Source: Bacteroidales bacterium
Lineage (GTDB): Bacteria; Bacteroidota; Bacteroidia; Bacteroidales; VadinHA17
Reading direction: 5' to 3'
Assembly: GCA_017999895.1 (NCBI GenBank)
Contig: JAGNKY010000020.1
Coordinates: forward strand, 1 to 43,312
Length of the DNA: 43,312 nt
Below the pieces are notes generated by a model. The model did no database searches, was not told where the DNA came from, and saw nothing but the letters and a program-made list of their open reading frames with translations. The translations under genes were made by a program, and so were the position numbers. Every line of letters starts with the position of its first letter. Within the stretch, counting starts at the first letter, position 1. Shown here piece by piece: positions 24,755 through 33,968 of this stretch.

Positions 24755-25770
24755 GATTTCTTATTACCGGTGGTTGCGGTTTTTTAGGTTCAAATTTAGC
24801 ATATAACATCCTCGATAAAAATGAAGAACTTTTTGTGTTTGATAATCTATCCAGATTCGGAAGTGAAAAAAATCTTAAATGGTTAAAAAGACAAGGTGAA
24901 TTTAAATTTTATCAATTTGATATAAGGAATCAATCTAAAGTTGAAGATTGCATAAAAAAAATTAAGCCAGATGTAATATTTCATCTTGCCGGACAAGTTG
25001 CAATGACAACTTCAATTGAAAATCCAAGATTAGACTTTGAAGTAAATGCGTTAGGCACACTCAATGTACTAGAAAGTGTAAAGAAATATTGTCCCAATTC
25101 TTTAATTATTTATTCTTCAACTAATAAAGTCTATGGAGATCTTGAATATTTTTCCTATGAGGAAACGGAAACACGTTATATTTGCAAGGAGCACCCAAAT
25201 GGTTTTAATGAAAGTATAAAACTTGATTTTCACTCCCCTTACGGTTGTTCTAAGGGTGCGGCAGATCAATATATGATAGACTATAATAGAATATTTGGTT
25301 TAAGAACCATTGTACTAAGACATTCATCTATGTTTGGTGGACGACAATTTGCTACATTTGATCAGGGATGGATTGGTTGGTTTTGCCGGAAAGCAATTGA
25401 GGAAAAGAAAGGAATATTGAAAGAACCATTTACTATTTCTGGTAATGGTAAACAAGTAAGAGATGTTCTCTTTATTGATGATATAATAGTTCTTTATAAT
25501 AAACTATTAATTTATTGTGATAGATGTATCGGAAATGCCTTCAACATTGGTGGTGGAATTAATAACTCTTTATCACTTCTTGAATTATTTAACTTTATAG
25601 AGGATGAATTGGGTATTTCACTCAAATTTAATAAGCTACTCCCAAGAAAAAGTGACCAGAAAGTATTTATAGCTGATATTAATAAAATAAAATCATATAC
25701 CGGATGGATTCCTCAAAAAGAAAAGTATTACGGAATTAGGAATATGCTAAAATTGGTAGAAAATGGATAA
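24751..25770 (+). CDS. tyv: CDP-paratose 2-epimerase (CDP-tyvelose synthase)
   Basis: 339 residues, the length of Salmonella Tyv/RfbE. Long blocks look nearly the same as in that enzyme: LITGGCGFLGSNLA, FDNLSRFG, HLAGQVAMTTSIENP, YSSTNKVYGDLE, FHSPYGCSKGAADQYM (catalytic YxxxK), RHSSMFGGRQFATFDQGW and SGNGKQVRDVL. It converts CDP-paratose to CDP-tyvelose with tightly bound NAD. This makes the sugar assignment of the O unit one of the firmest calls in the window. It overlaps the following glycosyltransferase by 8 bp. Confidence 0.95.
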   Translation: MRFLITGGCGFLGSNLAYNILDKNEELFVFDNLSRFGSEKNLKWLKRQGEFKFYQFDIRNQSKVEDCIKKIKPDVIFHLAGQVAMTTSIENPRLDFEVNALGTLNVLESVKKYCPNSLIIYSSTNKVYGDLEYFSYEETETRYICKEHPNGFNESIKLDFHSPYGCSKGAADQYMIDYNRIFGLRTIVLRHSSMFGGRQFATFDQGWIGWFCRKAIEEKKGILKEPFTISGNGKQVRDVLFIDDIIVLYNKLLIYCDRCIGNAFNIGGGINNSLSLLELFNFIEDELGISLKFNKLLPRKSDQKVFIADINKIKSYTGWIPQKEKYYGIRNMLKLVENG

Positions 25771-26740
25771 GAAAGTTATTGTAACTATTCCTGTTTATAA
25801 TGGTGAAAAATTTATAACTGAAGCTTTAGAAAGTGCTATTAATCAAACTATAAAAGCTAATACTATTGTAGTCAGTGACAATAATTCCAATGACAAAACA
25901 AGAGAAATTGTCACTAAGATTATTAAAAAATATCCTTGTTATAATATAAAATTATATAAAAATGAAGTGAATCTTGGCTACCATAATAACCTTAATAAGT
26001 GTCTAGAATATTCTAAAGGATTTGATTATCTGGTAATACTTTATGCTGATGATATTTTGAAACCAGATATGATAGAATCTCATATCAATTTTTTTTCTAA
26101 ATATCCTTATTTAGGTTTAATTGGAAGTAAAGAAGATATGATTAATGAAAGAGGTGTTTTTTTGAAAACCACGAGTAATGGGATCAATATATTTTACAAT
26201 GCTGGAAATATTTACGAGTACGTTATTGATACTGCGCAATATATTGCAGATTCCTCAATAATGTACGACCGTACAAAACTAGATAATGTTGGAATCTATC
26301 AAACAAATACTCTTTTCTCAAACGAACTGTTTAATATGAGAGTATTACAAAAGTATCCTATTTTAATTAGAGGAGATTCAGTGGTTTACAGAAGGGATCA
26401 TAAACAAAACCAACTTTATGAATGGGCTAAGAATAGAAGGAACGACTATATAGGTGAAATTAAGAATTATGATAAATTAGTTCAATTTGAAAAAAGGCCT
26501 GATTTTCAAAATAAATTGAGAGAATATTATAAAAATAGATTCCCTCGTATGTTAATCGCACTTGGTGCCTCATCAATAAGAAAAAACTTTGACATAAAGG
26601 GCGCTACTATTTACCTGTTTAATGCAGCACTTATGAAACCCATTGTAGTATTTTCTAAACCATACTTAAAATCATTATTTCTTATAATTTTGAATGCACT
26701 TGGTCTATATAGGCTATTTTATAATATCCATCACAAATAA
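25763..26740 (+). CDS. Family 2 glycosyltransferase, candidate tyvelosyl or paratosyl transferase
   Basis: 325 residues. GT-A fold: VIVTIPVYNGEKFITEALES, VSDNNSNDKTREI, NEVNLGYHNNLNKCLE, and the DxD-like YADDILKPD at about residues 94-102. C-terminal segment FLIILNALGLYRLFY is hydrophobic and may contact the membrane. The overlap with tyv suggests co-translation with the enzyme that makes CDP-tyvelose. Acting as the transferase for that sugar is a reasonable inference but not shown by sequence. Confidence 0.8.
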   Translation: MDKKVIVTIPVYNGEKFITEALESAINQTIKANTIVVSDNNSNDKTREIVTKIIKKYPCYNIKLYKNEVNLGYHNNLNKCLEYSKGFDYLVILYADDILKPDMIESHINFFSKYPYLGLIGSKEDMINERGVFLKTTSNGINIFYNAGNIYEYVIDTAQYIADSSIMYDRTKLDNVGIYQTNTLFSNELFNMRVLQKYPILIRGDSVVYRRDHKQNQLYEWAKNRRNDYIGEIKNYDKLVQFEKRPDFQNKLREYYKNRFPRMLIALGASSIRKNFDIKGATIYLFNAALMKPIVVFSKPYLKSLFLIILNALGLYRLFYNIHHK

Positions 26741-26754
26741 GCTTATGATTCGAA

Positions 26755-27891
26755 ATGAAAATTTTAGTAATAGGTAACATTGCCGTAAATTACAGATCCG
26801 AATACCTGCTTAATTTTTTGATTAAAAATAACTATAAATTTCAATGGATTGATAAGGATTACTTTTTAATGCCAGCACAGAATACATTGCTTCTAAAAAT
26901 CTTAAGAAGGATTGCAAATCCCATTTTGAAATTTATTTATTTTTTTATTGAATGCCTCTATATAATAAAAAGTGATTGTATATATATTCTCCCAATGAAT
27001 CACGATAGCATAACCAGATACTATTTAGCAAAATTACTTCGAAAGAAAGTTATTACAGATTTTTATGTATCGCTTTACGATACATATATTAACGATAGAA
27101 AGAAGTACAGTAAAAAATCACTTACAGCATATAAATTAAAATATCTTGATAAACAGGCATTTTATAAAAGTGATAAAGTAATTTTTCTAAACAGAAGCGA
27201 ATATGAATACTATTCTGAAATCATTGATTGTAATTTAGAAAATAATGGAAAGAAAATAATCATCCCATTATTTGTTCCACAATATAATAAGGCAAAGCTT
27301 CCATATTTAAATAATATTAGGGAAATACCTACAATTTGCTGGTGGGGTACCTTTCTAAATTTGCATGGTTTGGATAATATTATTAAAGCATTCTGTATTT
27401 TATTGCAAAGAAATTTTAAAGCGAATTTTTATCTTTTTGGGATTGATAATGATCAATCGAAAAAATATATAAAAATTCTGGAGGAGAAAGAATTGACAAA
27501 AAAGATATTTCTCAGAACCGATTTAACCTTTGCTAATGGATTAATAGAATTCTTAATTGAAAATTGCGACCTTGCTTTAGGTAACTTCGGAGAAAATGAA
27601 AAAGCAAGGAATGTATTGAGTAACAAAATATTAGACGCTTGTTCTATGTATATACCTGTTTTAACGATGCAAAATAATGCTGTAGTTGAATTTTTTAATG
27701 ATAATAGTATTTTCATCTCAAATAATAATCCTGAGGAAATTGCAAATAAAATTGAAACTATTTTGCTGAATAAAGAACGCTGTAAAGTAGTCGCACTTAA
27801 TGGTAATAATATTTACAGATCTGTTTTTACACAGGAAAAATACTTTCAAAAATTGCACAATCTTTTTTCAAGTCTAAATTGGAAACATTAA
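26755..27891 (+). CDS. Glycosyltransferase, GT-B fold (family 4-like)
   Basis: 378 residues. N-terminal Rossmann start MKILVIGNIAVNYRSEY; a hydrophobic amphipathic stretch around FIYFFIECLYIIKSDCIYIL; the second domain begins with TICWWGTFLNLHGLDNIIKA; the donor-binding end is LSNKILDACSMYIPVLTM. These fit GT4-like enzymes although the E-x7-E motif is weak. It lies 14 bp after the GT2 gene and overlaps the flippase gene by 13 bp. Acceptor and donor sugars unknown. Confidence 0.7.
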   Translation: MKILVIGNIAVNYRSEYLLNFLIKNNYKFQWIDKDYFLMPAQNTLLLKILRRIANPILKFIYFFIECLYIIKSDCIYILPMNHDSITRYYLAKLLRKKVITDFYVSLYDTYINDRKKYSKKSLTAYKLKYLDKQAFYKSDKVIFLNRSEYEYYSEIIDCNLENNGKKIIIPLFVPQYNKAKLPYLNNIREIPTICWWGTFLNLHGLDNIIKAFCILLQRNFKANFYLFGIDNDQSKKYIKILEEKELTKKIFLRTDLTFANGLIEFLIENCDLALGNFGENEKARNVLSNKILDACSMYIPVLTMQNNAVVEFFNDNSIFISNNNPEEIANKIETILLNKERCKVVALNGNNIYRSVFTQEKYFQKLHNLFSSLNWKH

Positions 27892-29360
27892 GACAGAAAA
27901 CAGTTTCAGGAGCAGGTTGGAGTTTTTTGGGAAACATAACGAGTCAGATAGTAAGGTTTGTTATTGGGATAGTGCTGGCGCGTATGCTATTGCCTGGCGA
28001 TTATGGATTAGTTGGGATGCTTGCAATATTTATATCTGTTGGTGATGCTTTAGTCGAGAGCGGTTTCAGCCAGGCACTAATTCAAAAAAAAGATGCATCT
28101 AATGAGGATTATTCAACTGTATTTTTCATAAATTTTTTTATTGCTTGTTTAATTTTTCTTTTACTTTGCTTAACAGCGCCCCTTATTGCAAAATTTTACA
28201 ATGAAGAACAACTTAACCATCTTGTAATAGTTCTTTCAATTGGTATTATTATCAGATCATTCACAATAATACAGGCAACGCGGTTTACAAAAAATTTAAT
28301 ATTTAGAGAACTTGCAATTATAAATGTAATTTCTACATTGATTTCAGGTTTAGTTTCACTGCCTATGGCTCTTAAAGGTTATGGTGTGTGGAGCCTGGTA
28401 GGTCTAAGCTTATCTAAAGATTTTACTTATTCTGTCCTTCTATGGATACGAAGCGAATGGAAACCATCGTTCCTTTTCAAAAGGGATTCGGCAAAAAATT
28501 TATTTGGTTTTGGCTCAAGAATACTCGGCGTTGGGCTTCTGGATAATTTTTTCCTTCATATAAATAAGTTGATAATCGGCAAGTTTTTTACTGCCGCTGA
28601 CCTGGGTTTCTATACTAGAGCTTATGGCTATAGAGATATGATTTCAAAAAATATCCTAAATATAACTAGTTCGCTTGCATTCCCATCGTTCTCATCTATT
28701 CAAAATGACTTTAATAAAGTAAGAACCAATTACAAAAAAGCAAGTGAATTAGTCACATTCATTTCAGTTCCTTTGTTGGCATTAATGGCATTTTTAGCTG
28801 AGCCGCTTATTAGGATTTTAATTACAGATAAATGGCTTCCTGCAGTTCCTTACCTTCAAATTCTCTGTATTGCAGGTATTTTTTATCCTGTTTCTGGCAT
28901 TCAGATTAGTATTCTCAAAGCATTAGGCAAAGCAAATGAATATTTGATTTTAAATGTAATTCAAAAGGTATTTATTATCATCGGTATAGTAATAGGTATA
29001 AAATGGGGCGTTATTGGTTTAGTATATGCTCAGGTATTTTCAATGGCTATAGTTTATGCTCTTGGTATTTATTATATGAAAAAATTCTTGAAATTAAACT
29101 ACAGGGAACAAATTATAGATTTTTTTAAGTACACTTTATTAGTAATTTTGATTTTTGGGACTATGTATAAAATAACGAATTATATAACTACAAATGATTT
29201 AGCTTTAACTATTATTCAATCTTTTGTTGATATTTCAGTTTATTTTTTTATTTCATTTTATTTGAAATATAATGGTGCAATAGAAATAGTTACAATATTT
29301 AAAGAGAATTTTTTGCCAAGGTTATTATCCAGAGAGGCAAAAAATGGAATGCACAATTAA
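27879..29360 (+). CDS. wzx: Wzx-like O-unit flippase (WzxC/MOP superfamily)
   Basis: 493 residues, about 12-14 hydrophobic segments. TTG start at 27879 (ETLRQKTVSGAGWSFLG), matching the usual first helix of WzxC-like proteins; GIVLARMLLPGDYGLVGML and FFTAADLGFYTRAY are family landmarks. It moves the undecaprenyl-diphosphate-linked oligosaccharide across the inner membrane. The start overlaps the preceding glycosyltransferase by 13 bp, which supports the rare TTG as a coupled start. Confidence 0.88.
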   Translation: METLRQKTVSGAGWSFLGNITSQIVRFVIGIVLARMLLPGDYGLVGMLAIFISVGDALVESGFSQALIQKKDASNEDYSTVFFINFFIACLIFLLLCLTAPLIAKFYNEEQLNHLVIVLSIGIIIRSFTIIQATRFTKNLIFRELAIINVISTLISGLVSLPMALKGYGVWSLVGLSLSKDFTYSVLLWIRSEWKPSFLFKRDSAKNLFGFGSRILGVGLLDNFFLHINKLIIGKFFTAADLGFYTRAYGYRDMISKNILNITSSLAFPSFSSIQNDFNKVRTNYKKASELVTFISVPLLALMAFLAEPLIRILITDKWLPAVPYLQILCIAGIFYPVSGIQISILKALGKANEYLILNVIQKVFIIIGIVIGIKWGVIGLVYAQVFSMAIVYALGIYYMKKFLKLNYREQIIDFFKYTLLVILIFGTMYKITNYITTNDLALTIIQSFVDISVYFFISFYLKYNGAIEIVTIFKENFLPRLLSREAKNGMHN

Positions 29361-29486
29361 TAAGATGCATAGAACCCACATTAAATACTCTAATTTACTG
29401 AATGTTGTTGAGAGCAAAAATTGCATAAACCTGAAACGAACGTTCTTAACTTTAATTTGGGAATAGATTTTGTTAAAATATTAAAT

Positions 29487-30395
29487 ATGGAATTGATTTC
29501 TTGTATTACTCCAACGTTTAATCGAAGCAAGCTACTGGAAATGGCCATACTTAGCTGTTTAAACCAGTCATATCCGGAATGGGAGATGATAATAGTTGAC
29601 GATGGTTCGACAGATGATACTGAAAGTGTAGTGCAAAAATATATGATTAAGGATAAAAGGATAAAATATTTTCATAATCCTAAAAAAGGAGCTGCTTCGG
29701 CAAGAAATTATGGTATTCTTCAATCAAAAGGTAAATATATAGCATTTCTTGATGATGATGATGAAAACTTACCGCATAGATTTAAAAGTCAGATTAATGC
29801 TGTAAAAAAAAGCGGATTTCAGTTCATTTTGTCAGGCTACCAGGTGAAATGTAATGGAAGATTAATTTCAAAACATCTGGAAGGCTTAAAAGGCAAAGGA
29901 GCAGGCATTGGGATAAGATGGTTTATTGACAGGGAACTTCTTTTTAAAGCAGGATTGTTTGACGAATCAATGCCTTCGATGCAGGAAGTAGAATTAAGTT
30001 ACAGAATCGCAGAATTCGAAATTTTCGCTAATCACAGAGATATTGTTGTTACGGCAGGTAAGACATTAAATTCAATTAGCAGGTCCAATAATGGTCTGGA
30101 TGGTAAAATAAAATTAATGGAAAAACAAAAAAACAAAATGCCATCTTTCGAAGCAGCATGGTGGTATTTTATTATAGGAATTGATTATTATTGTTTATCA
30201 GATATTGAAAATGCAAAAAAATACATACGAAAGGCTTCTGAATTAAGAAATAGCTTTCCTTACAAATTGGGTAATGTTTATGCTTCACACATTTCTTCAG
30301 AAAAGAGATTACAAAAGAAAATCAATATAAAGATTTTACAAACTATAGCCAACCACAATTTTCCGTTATTGGTAAATCATCCTGTTGTAAAATAA
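29487..30395 (+). CDS. Family 2 glycosyltransferase
   Basis: 302 residues from ATG 29487; an in-frame TTG at 29421 would add 22 residues before the first beta strand and is less likely. Motifs: ELISCITPTFNRSKLLEMAI, IIVDDGSTDDTESVV, GAASARNYGILQSKGKYIAF and the DxD region LDDDDENLPHRF at about residues 91-102. A late segment DIENAKKYIRKASELR looks like one TPR-type helix pair. It stands between flippase and polymerase genes, a usual place for O-unit assembly enzymes. Confidence 0.85.
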   Translation: MELISCITPTFNRSKLLEMAILSCLNQSYPEWEMIIVDDGSTDDTESVVQKYMIKDKRIKYFHNPKKGAASARNYGILQSKGKYIAFLDDDDENLPHRFKSQINAVKKSGFQFILSGYQVKCNGRLISKHLEGLKGKGAGIGIRWFIDRELLFKAGLFDESMPSMQEVELSYRIAEFEIFANHRDIVVTAGKTLNSISRSNNGLDGKIKLMEKQKNKMPSFEAAWWYFIIGIDYYCLSDIENAKKYIRKASELRNSFPYKLGNVYASHISSEKRLQKKINIKILQTIANHNFPLLVNHPVVK

Positions 30396-30427
30396 GGAGA
30401 ATTATAAAATATAATACATAAAAATTA

Positions 30428-31828
30428 ATGTTCAGAAAAAATTTACCGGATGGCATCATTAAATTTTTATTACTTGTTTTTATAACAATATTTGTTACTT
30501 ATAAAGCTCCACGAATTCTTGCTTACATCTGGTATATTACTACGCTGATTTTATATTTCCGTTCAAACGATGAACCCTTCTGGCTTGCTTTTTATTTTAC
30601 CACGGTTGACGGTTTTCTTGGTTTTTTTGGTCTTTATACTGTTACGATAAATATTTTCCCAGGACTTCCTGCTGTGGAACTTGCCCAATTTTATATACTG
30701 TTATCTTTTATTAAAGCAATTCAGGTAAAAAACAAACCGTTTGTCTTTTATAATAAGTATTTGACAATTTTATTGATGTATATGATTTTTTTGATAATAT
30801 GGGGCCAGATGATGGGATTTTCAGGCGAAGCCAGAGATTATTTCAGAATTATCAAACTTACACTTCCTTTTTTGCTTTTTTATACATTGCCAAGATTATT
30901 TTCTGACTACGAATCATTCAAAAGATTATTTGGTTTTATATTCGTTATCCTTATTTGTGCTTTTTTAACTCAATTGTTTGTTTTATTTACAGGTTTGTTG
31001 CCTGCAAAAATTACAGAATTAACGCCAGATCAAGCTTCTGAAGCAGGAGGATACCGTGGATTTTTTAATATTGGAGTAACATTGATGGGCTTGTTTGGTG
31101 CTCTTTTTTTCCTGTCTGAAAAAGGTTCTGACTATTTCAGTAAAATTTATCTATATATTTTGATTCTTTCAGCTTATGGTATGGCTTACATTTCTGCCAC
31201 AAGAGGCTGGATAATAAGTTTTAGTTTTATAATAATTTTTTCTTTTTTATTTATTCCCGGAATAAGGATAAAAAACATTGTACAGTTTTCGATATTTTTT
31301 TTAATCGTTATTTCAATAGCTCTTTCGAGTAATATTCTAAGAGAACAGATAACTTTTGCAACAAGCCGTGTTGGAACTCTTAAGGAACTTGCAGAAGGTG
31401 ATATAACAGCAGGGGGTACATTATCAAGACTAAGCAGACGAAGTCCGAGAGTAATGAATATATTTAAGCAGAATCCTGTTTTTGGATGGGGTTTCTCCGA
31501 TATTTCCAGAAAATATAGCGACGGTCATGTTGGAAATCAAACAATTCTATTGAATTCAGGCGTTATAGGATTTATATTGTTAATAGGTTTTATGGTATAT
31601 TTTTCTTTCAAACTAATAGAAATGCATATATTCGGAAACAAAATTTATCTTTTCAGAAATAGTATGCCGGTATTTATTATTTTTTTAATCGGCTGGTTTT
31701 TTATACACTCGACCAGTGGTCAGCATTTTCACTATCTGGGCATACCTGATCAGATTATTCCACAAGCGATATTTTTCAGTTTCGGTGCGCTGGTATATTC
31801 CGAATCAAAAAAATCAATATATGGCTAA
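30428..31828 (+). CDS. wzy: Wzy-like O-antigen polymerase or ligase (membrane)
   Basis: 466 residues with about 11-12 hydrophobic segments. A larger loop at about residues 300-365 contains SRVGTLKELAEGDITAGGTL, SRRSPRVMNIFKQNPVFGWG and the His-containing SDGHVGNQTILLNSG, the layout of the Wzy_C (O-antigen ligase/polymerase) domain. With Wzx and Wzc in the same locus, polymerase is more likely than WaaL-type ligase. It overlaps the next gene by 8 bp. Confidence 0.8.
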   Translation: MFRKNLPDGIIKFLLLVFITIFVTYKAPRILAYIWYITTLILYFRSNDEPFWLAFYFTTVDGFLGFFGLYTVTINIFPGLPAVELAQFYILLSFIKAIQVKNKPFVFYNKYLTILLMYMIFLIIWGQMMGFSGEARDYFRIIKLTLPFLLFYTLPRLFSDYESFKRLFGFIFVILICAFLTQLFVLFTGLLPAKITELTPDQASEAGGYRGFFNIGVTLMGLFGALFFLSEKGSDYFSKIYLYILILSAYGMAYISATRGWIISFSFIIIFSFLFIPGIRIKNIVQFSIFFLIVISIALSSNILREQITFATSRVGTLKELAEGDITAGGTLSRLSRRSPRVMNIFKQNPVFGWGFSDISRKYSDGHVGNQTILLNSGVIGFILLIGFMVYFSFKLIEMHIFGNKIYLFRNSMPVFIIFLIGWFFIHSTSGQHFHYLGIPDQIIPQAIFFSFGALVYSESKKSIYG

Positions 31829-32885
31829 GACGTTTCAGAGAGCATTATTACTTTGTCCAGGTAAATATTCATTGTATAATTCATTGCTTGCAATATTATC
31901 TGTGTTATCCGAAGAATGTAAAGGTTATGATTTACGGGGAGTTATTAACAACTATGACTTAAAAATTCATTCACAGATATATCGTTTTCCTTACAAAATA
32001 AGAAATGCCTGGGAGAAATATTTTTTACAGAAGGTAAATAGAATCATTTTGAGTGAAATAAATATGTATAATCCTGATTTCATAATGGTTTATAACAGTG
32101 AGTTTCTTCTTCCTGAAACCTGTTCGGAAATAAAAAAAAGAGCAAAACTTGTCTTTTTTATGGGTGACAGCCCATTTTATACTCCTGCAAATAACTATTA
32201 TCTTGCATGTCTTAAATATGCCGATTTAATTCTTTCTCCTGATACTTTCTGGAATTATCAGCTAAGTACAATAGGAATTGATAAAAATGTTTTTTTTGCG
32301 CCCGGAATAGATTCTGCTCATTACTTCGAAATTACAGAAGGTTCATTAATCAATAATATCCCTGAAAGCGAAATATTTTATTCGGGCTTATCCTATACAA
32401 ATTCATGGGGATATAAAAAGGCTCTTTTTATGAACCAGTTTGTAAATTTTAACCTGCAAATATATGGCAGCAGGCACTGGAAAAAATGGTTCAGGGAATT
32501 TCCGGCTCTTGAAAATAAATTTACAGAAACGTCCTATATACATGTGGAACGGTTGAATGAAATGATGAACAAATCAAAAATAATTCCGGTTGACGGTAAT
32601 CCCGGAATATTGAACGGTTTTCACATGCGTCTTTTCGAAGCACTTGGCTCGGGTGCTCTTCCTCTGATTGAATATCGTTACGATGTGGAGCATGAATTAT
32701 TTCAGGGATGTAAAGCCAATATTCCTTTAATTCGCGATTACAGAAAGGCCGGCGGGCTTGCTGATTACTATTTGAAAAATGAAACCGAACGTAAAGAACT
32801 GGTCAAAGAACTTAAAAACTTTATTTCTCTTAAATATTCACCTGAAATGAACGCAGAAAGAATTCTAAATTCATTGATAAAGTAA
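31821..32885 (+). CDS. CgeB-like glycosyltransferase
   Basis: 354 residues from ATG 31821. A longer in-frame start (31716) would overlap the polymerase gene by over 100 bp and is rejected. VFFMGDSPFYTP, YADLILSPDTFWNYQL and FFAPGIDSAHYF are in the N-terminal domain; FYSGLSYTNSWGYKKALF and GNPGILNGFHMRLFEALGSG, followed by a short Pro-Leu-Ile-Glu segment, form the donor domain, typical of the CgeB/Glyco_trans_1_2 group. Its TAA is followed in the same frame, without any ATG, by the next glycosyltransferase. Confidence 0.75.
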   Translation: MAKTFQRALLLCPGKYSLYNSLLAILSVLSEECKGYDLRGVINNYDLKIHSQIYRFPYKIRNAWEKYFLQKVNRIILSEINMYNPDFIMVYNSEFLLPETCSEIKKRAKLVFFMGDSPFYTPANNYYLACLKYADLILSPDTFWNYQLSTIGIDKNVFFAPGIDSAHYFEITEGSLINNIPESEIFYSGLSYTNSWGYKKALFMNQFVNFNLQIYGSRHWKKWFREFPALENKFTETSYIHVERLNEMMNKSKIIPVDGNPGILNGFHMRLFEALGSGALPLIEYRYDVEHELFQGCKANIPLIRDYRKAGGLADYYLKNETERKELVKELKNFISLKYSPEMNAERILNSLIK

Positions 32886-32888
32886 TTT

Positions 32889-33968
32889 ATTAAACAAAAT
32901 AATTCAGATATTGTTTGCCTTGTACATTTCTCCTCGAAAGCCGGAGGAATAGAAGTACTGTTGCCTGATATTATTAAAGGGATTCCGAATAAAAAATTTA
33001 TTTCCTTTATTATAAGACCTTATGTTTCATCGGAATTTAATATCTATGCCGATATACCAGGTCATGAAGCAAATTATGGAAGTTTTTCAAATCTGATTGC
33101 CTGCTTAAAAATTTATTTTTTTGCAAGAAGATATAAGAATTCAATTTTTCAGGTATTCAATATTGGCCCCTTATATCTCCTTATTTTACAAATTGCTGGA
33201 GTTAAGAATATTATATATAGTATCCATGGAACGATTTACTGGAAGAATTCGATAGAAAAGAAATACAGAAAAGCATTATGGAAATTAATCAATAAAAGAA
33301 ATGTAAAACTAATTTCAAATTCAGAGTTCAGTAAAAAAACATTTATTGATAAAATATATTGTAAAGCAAAAATTCAGGTTATTTATAATCCGATAAACGG
33401 AGAAAGATTCCATCCTTTATTTACTAAAAAAAATTCCGGGATTTTAAAAATAATTTATGCTGGTAGATTAGCTCATGGGAAAGGACTTGAAAAATGGATT
33501 GAACTTGCATTCAGGATTCATAAAGTCATTGATAAAACTCAATTTGGGATTTTCGGTTCCGGCCCTTTAACTGAAATGCTTAGAGATATTATACATAATT
33601 ACAATGCAGATGAATTTATTTTTATTGAAGGCTTTAGAAAAGATATAGAAAATGTTTATAGTAATGCCGATCTGCTTCTTTATCTCTCGGAATATGAGTC
33701 GTTTGGTAATGTAGTTGTGGAAAGCATTTTATGTGGAACGCCGGTAATTGCTTTAGATATACCTTCTATGCGCGAAATTTTCTGCAATTATCCTGAATTT
33801 TTGATTTCTGCCGAAAATGACTTATTTCAACAAATATATGATAAACTTTTAAATTATAATTATCTTTTTCTGTCAGCTCAAAAGGCGAGAGATGAATTTT
33901 TGGTAAGATTTTCGTTCAATGAACATATAAATTCATTGAATAAAATTTATAATTCATTTAATGACTGA
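32889..33968 (+). CDS. Family 4 glycosyltransferase with an unusual start (ATT at 32889 proposed)
   Basis: The first conventional start in frame is TTG at 32961, but codons upstream of it encode the needed N-terminal strand and GG loop, SDIVCLVHFSSKAGGIEVLL. The frame is open back to the TAA of the previous gene at 32883-32885, with ATT AAA CAA at 32889. I therefore propose ATT as start, three bases after that stop; the protein would have 359 residues (335 from TTG). GT4 motifs: IYSIHGTIYWKN, IIYAGRLAHGKGLEKWIELA, IFGSGPL, and the E-x7-E site in EYESFGNVVVESILCGTPVI. The start is uncertain; the family is not. Confidence 0.8.
   Translation: MKQNNSDIVCLVHFSSKAGGIEVLLPDIIKGIPNKKFISFIIRPYVSSEFNIYADIPGHEANYGSFSNLIACLKIYFFARRYKNSIFQVFNIGPLYLLILQIAGVKNIIYSIHGTIYWKNSIEKKYRKALWKLINKRNVKLISNSEFSKKTFIDKIYCKAKIQVIYNPINGERFHPLFTKKNSGILKIIYAGRLAHGKGLEKWIELAFRIHKVIDKTQFGIFGSGPLTEMLRDIIHNYNADEFIFIEGFRKDIENVYSNADLLLYLSEYESFGNVVVESILCGTPVIALDIPSMREIFCNYPEFLISAENDLFQQIYDKLLNYNYLFLSAQKARDEFLVRFSFNEHINSLNKIYNSFND

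Noticed and set aside
31716..31820. Longer N-terminus of the CgeB-like glycosyltransferase
   Set aside because: Would overlap the polymerase gene by over 100 bp with no domain content.
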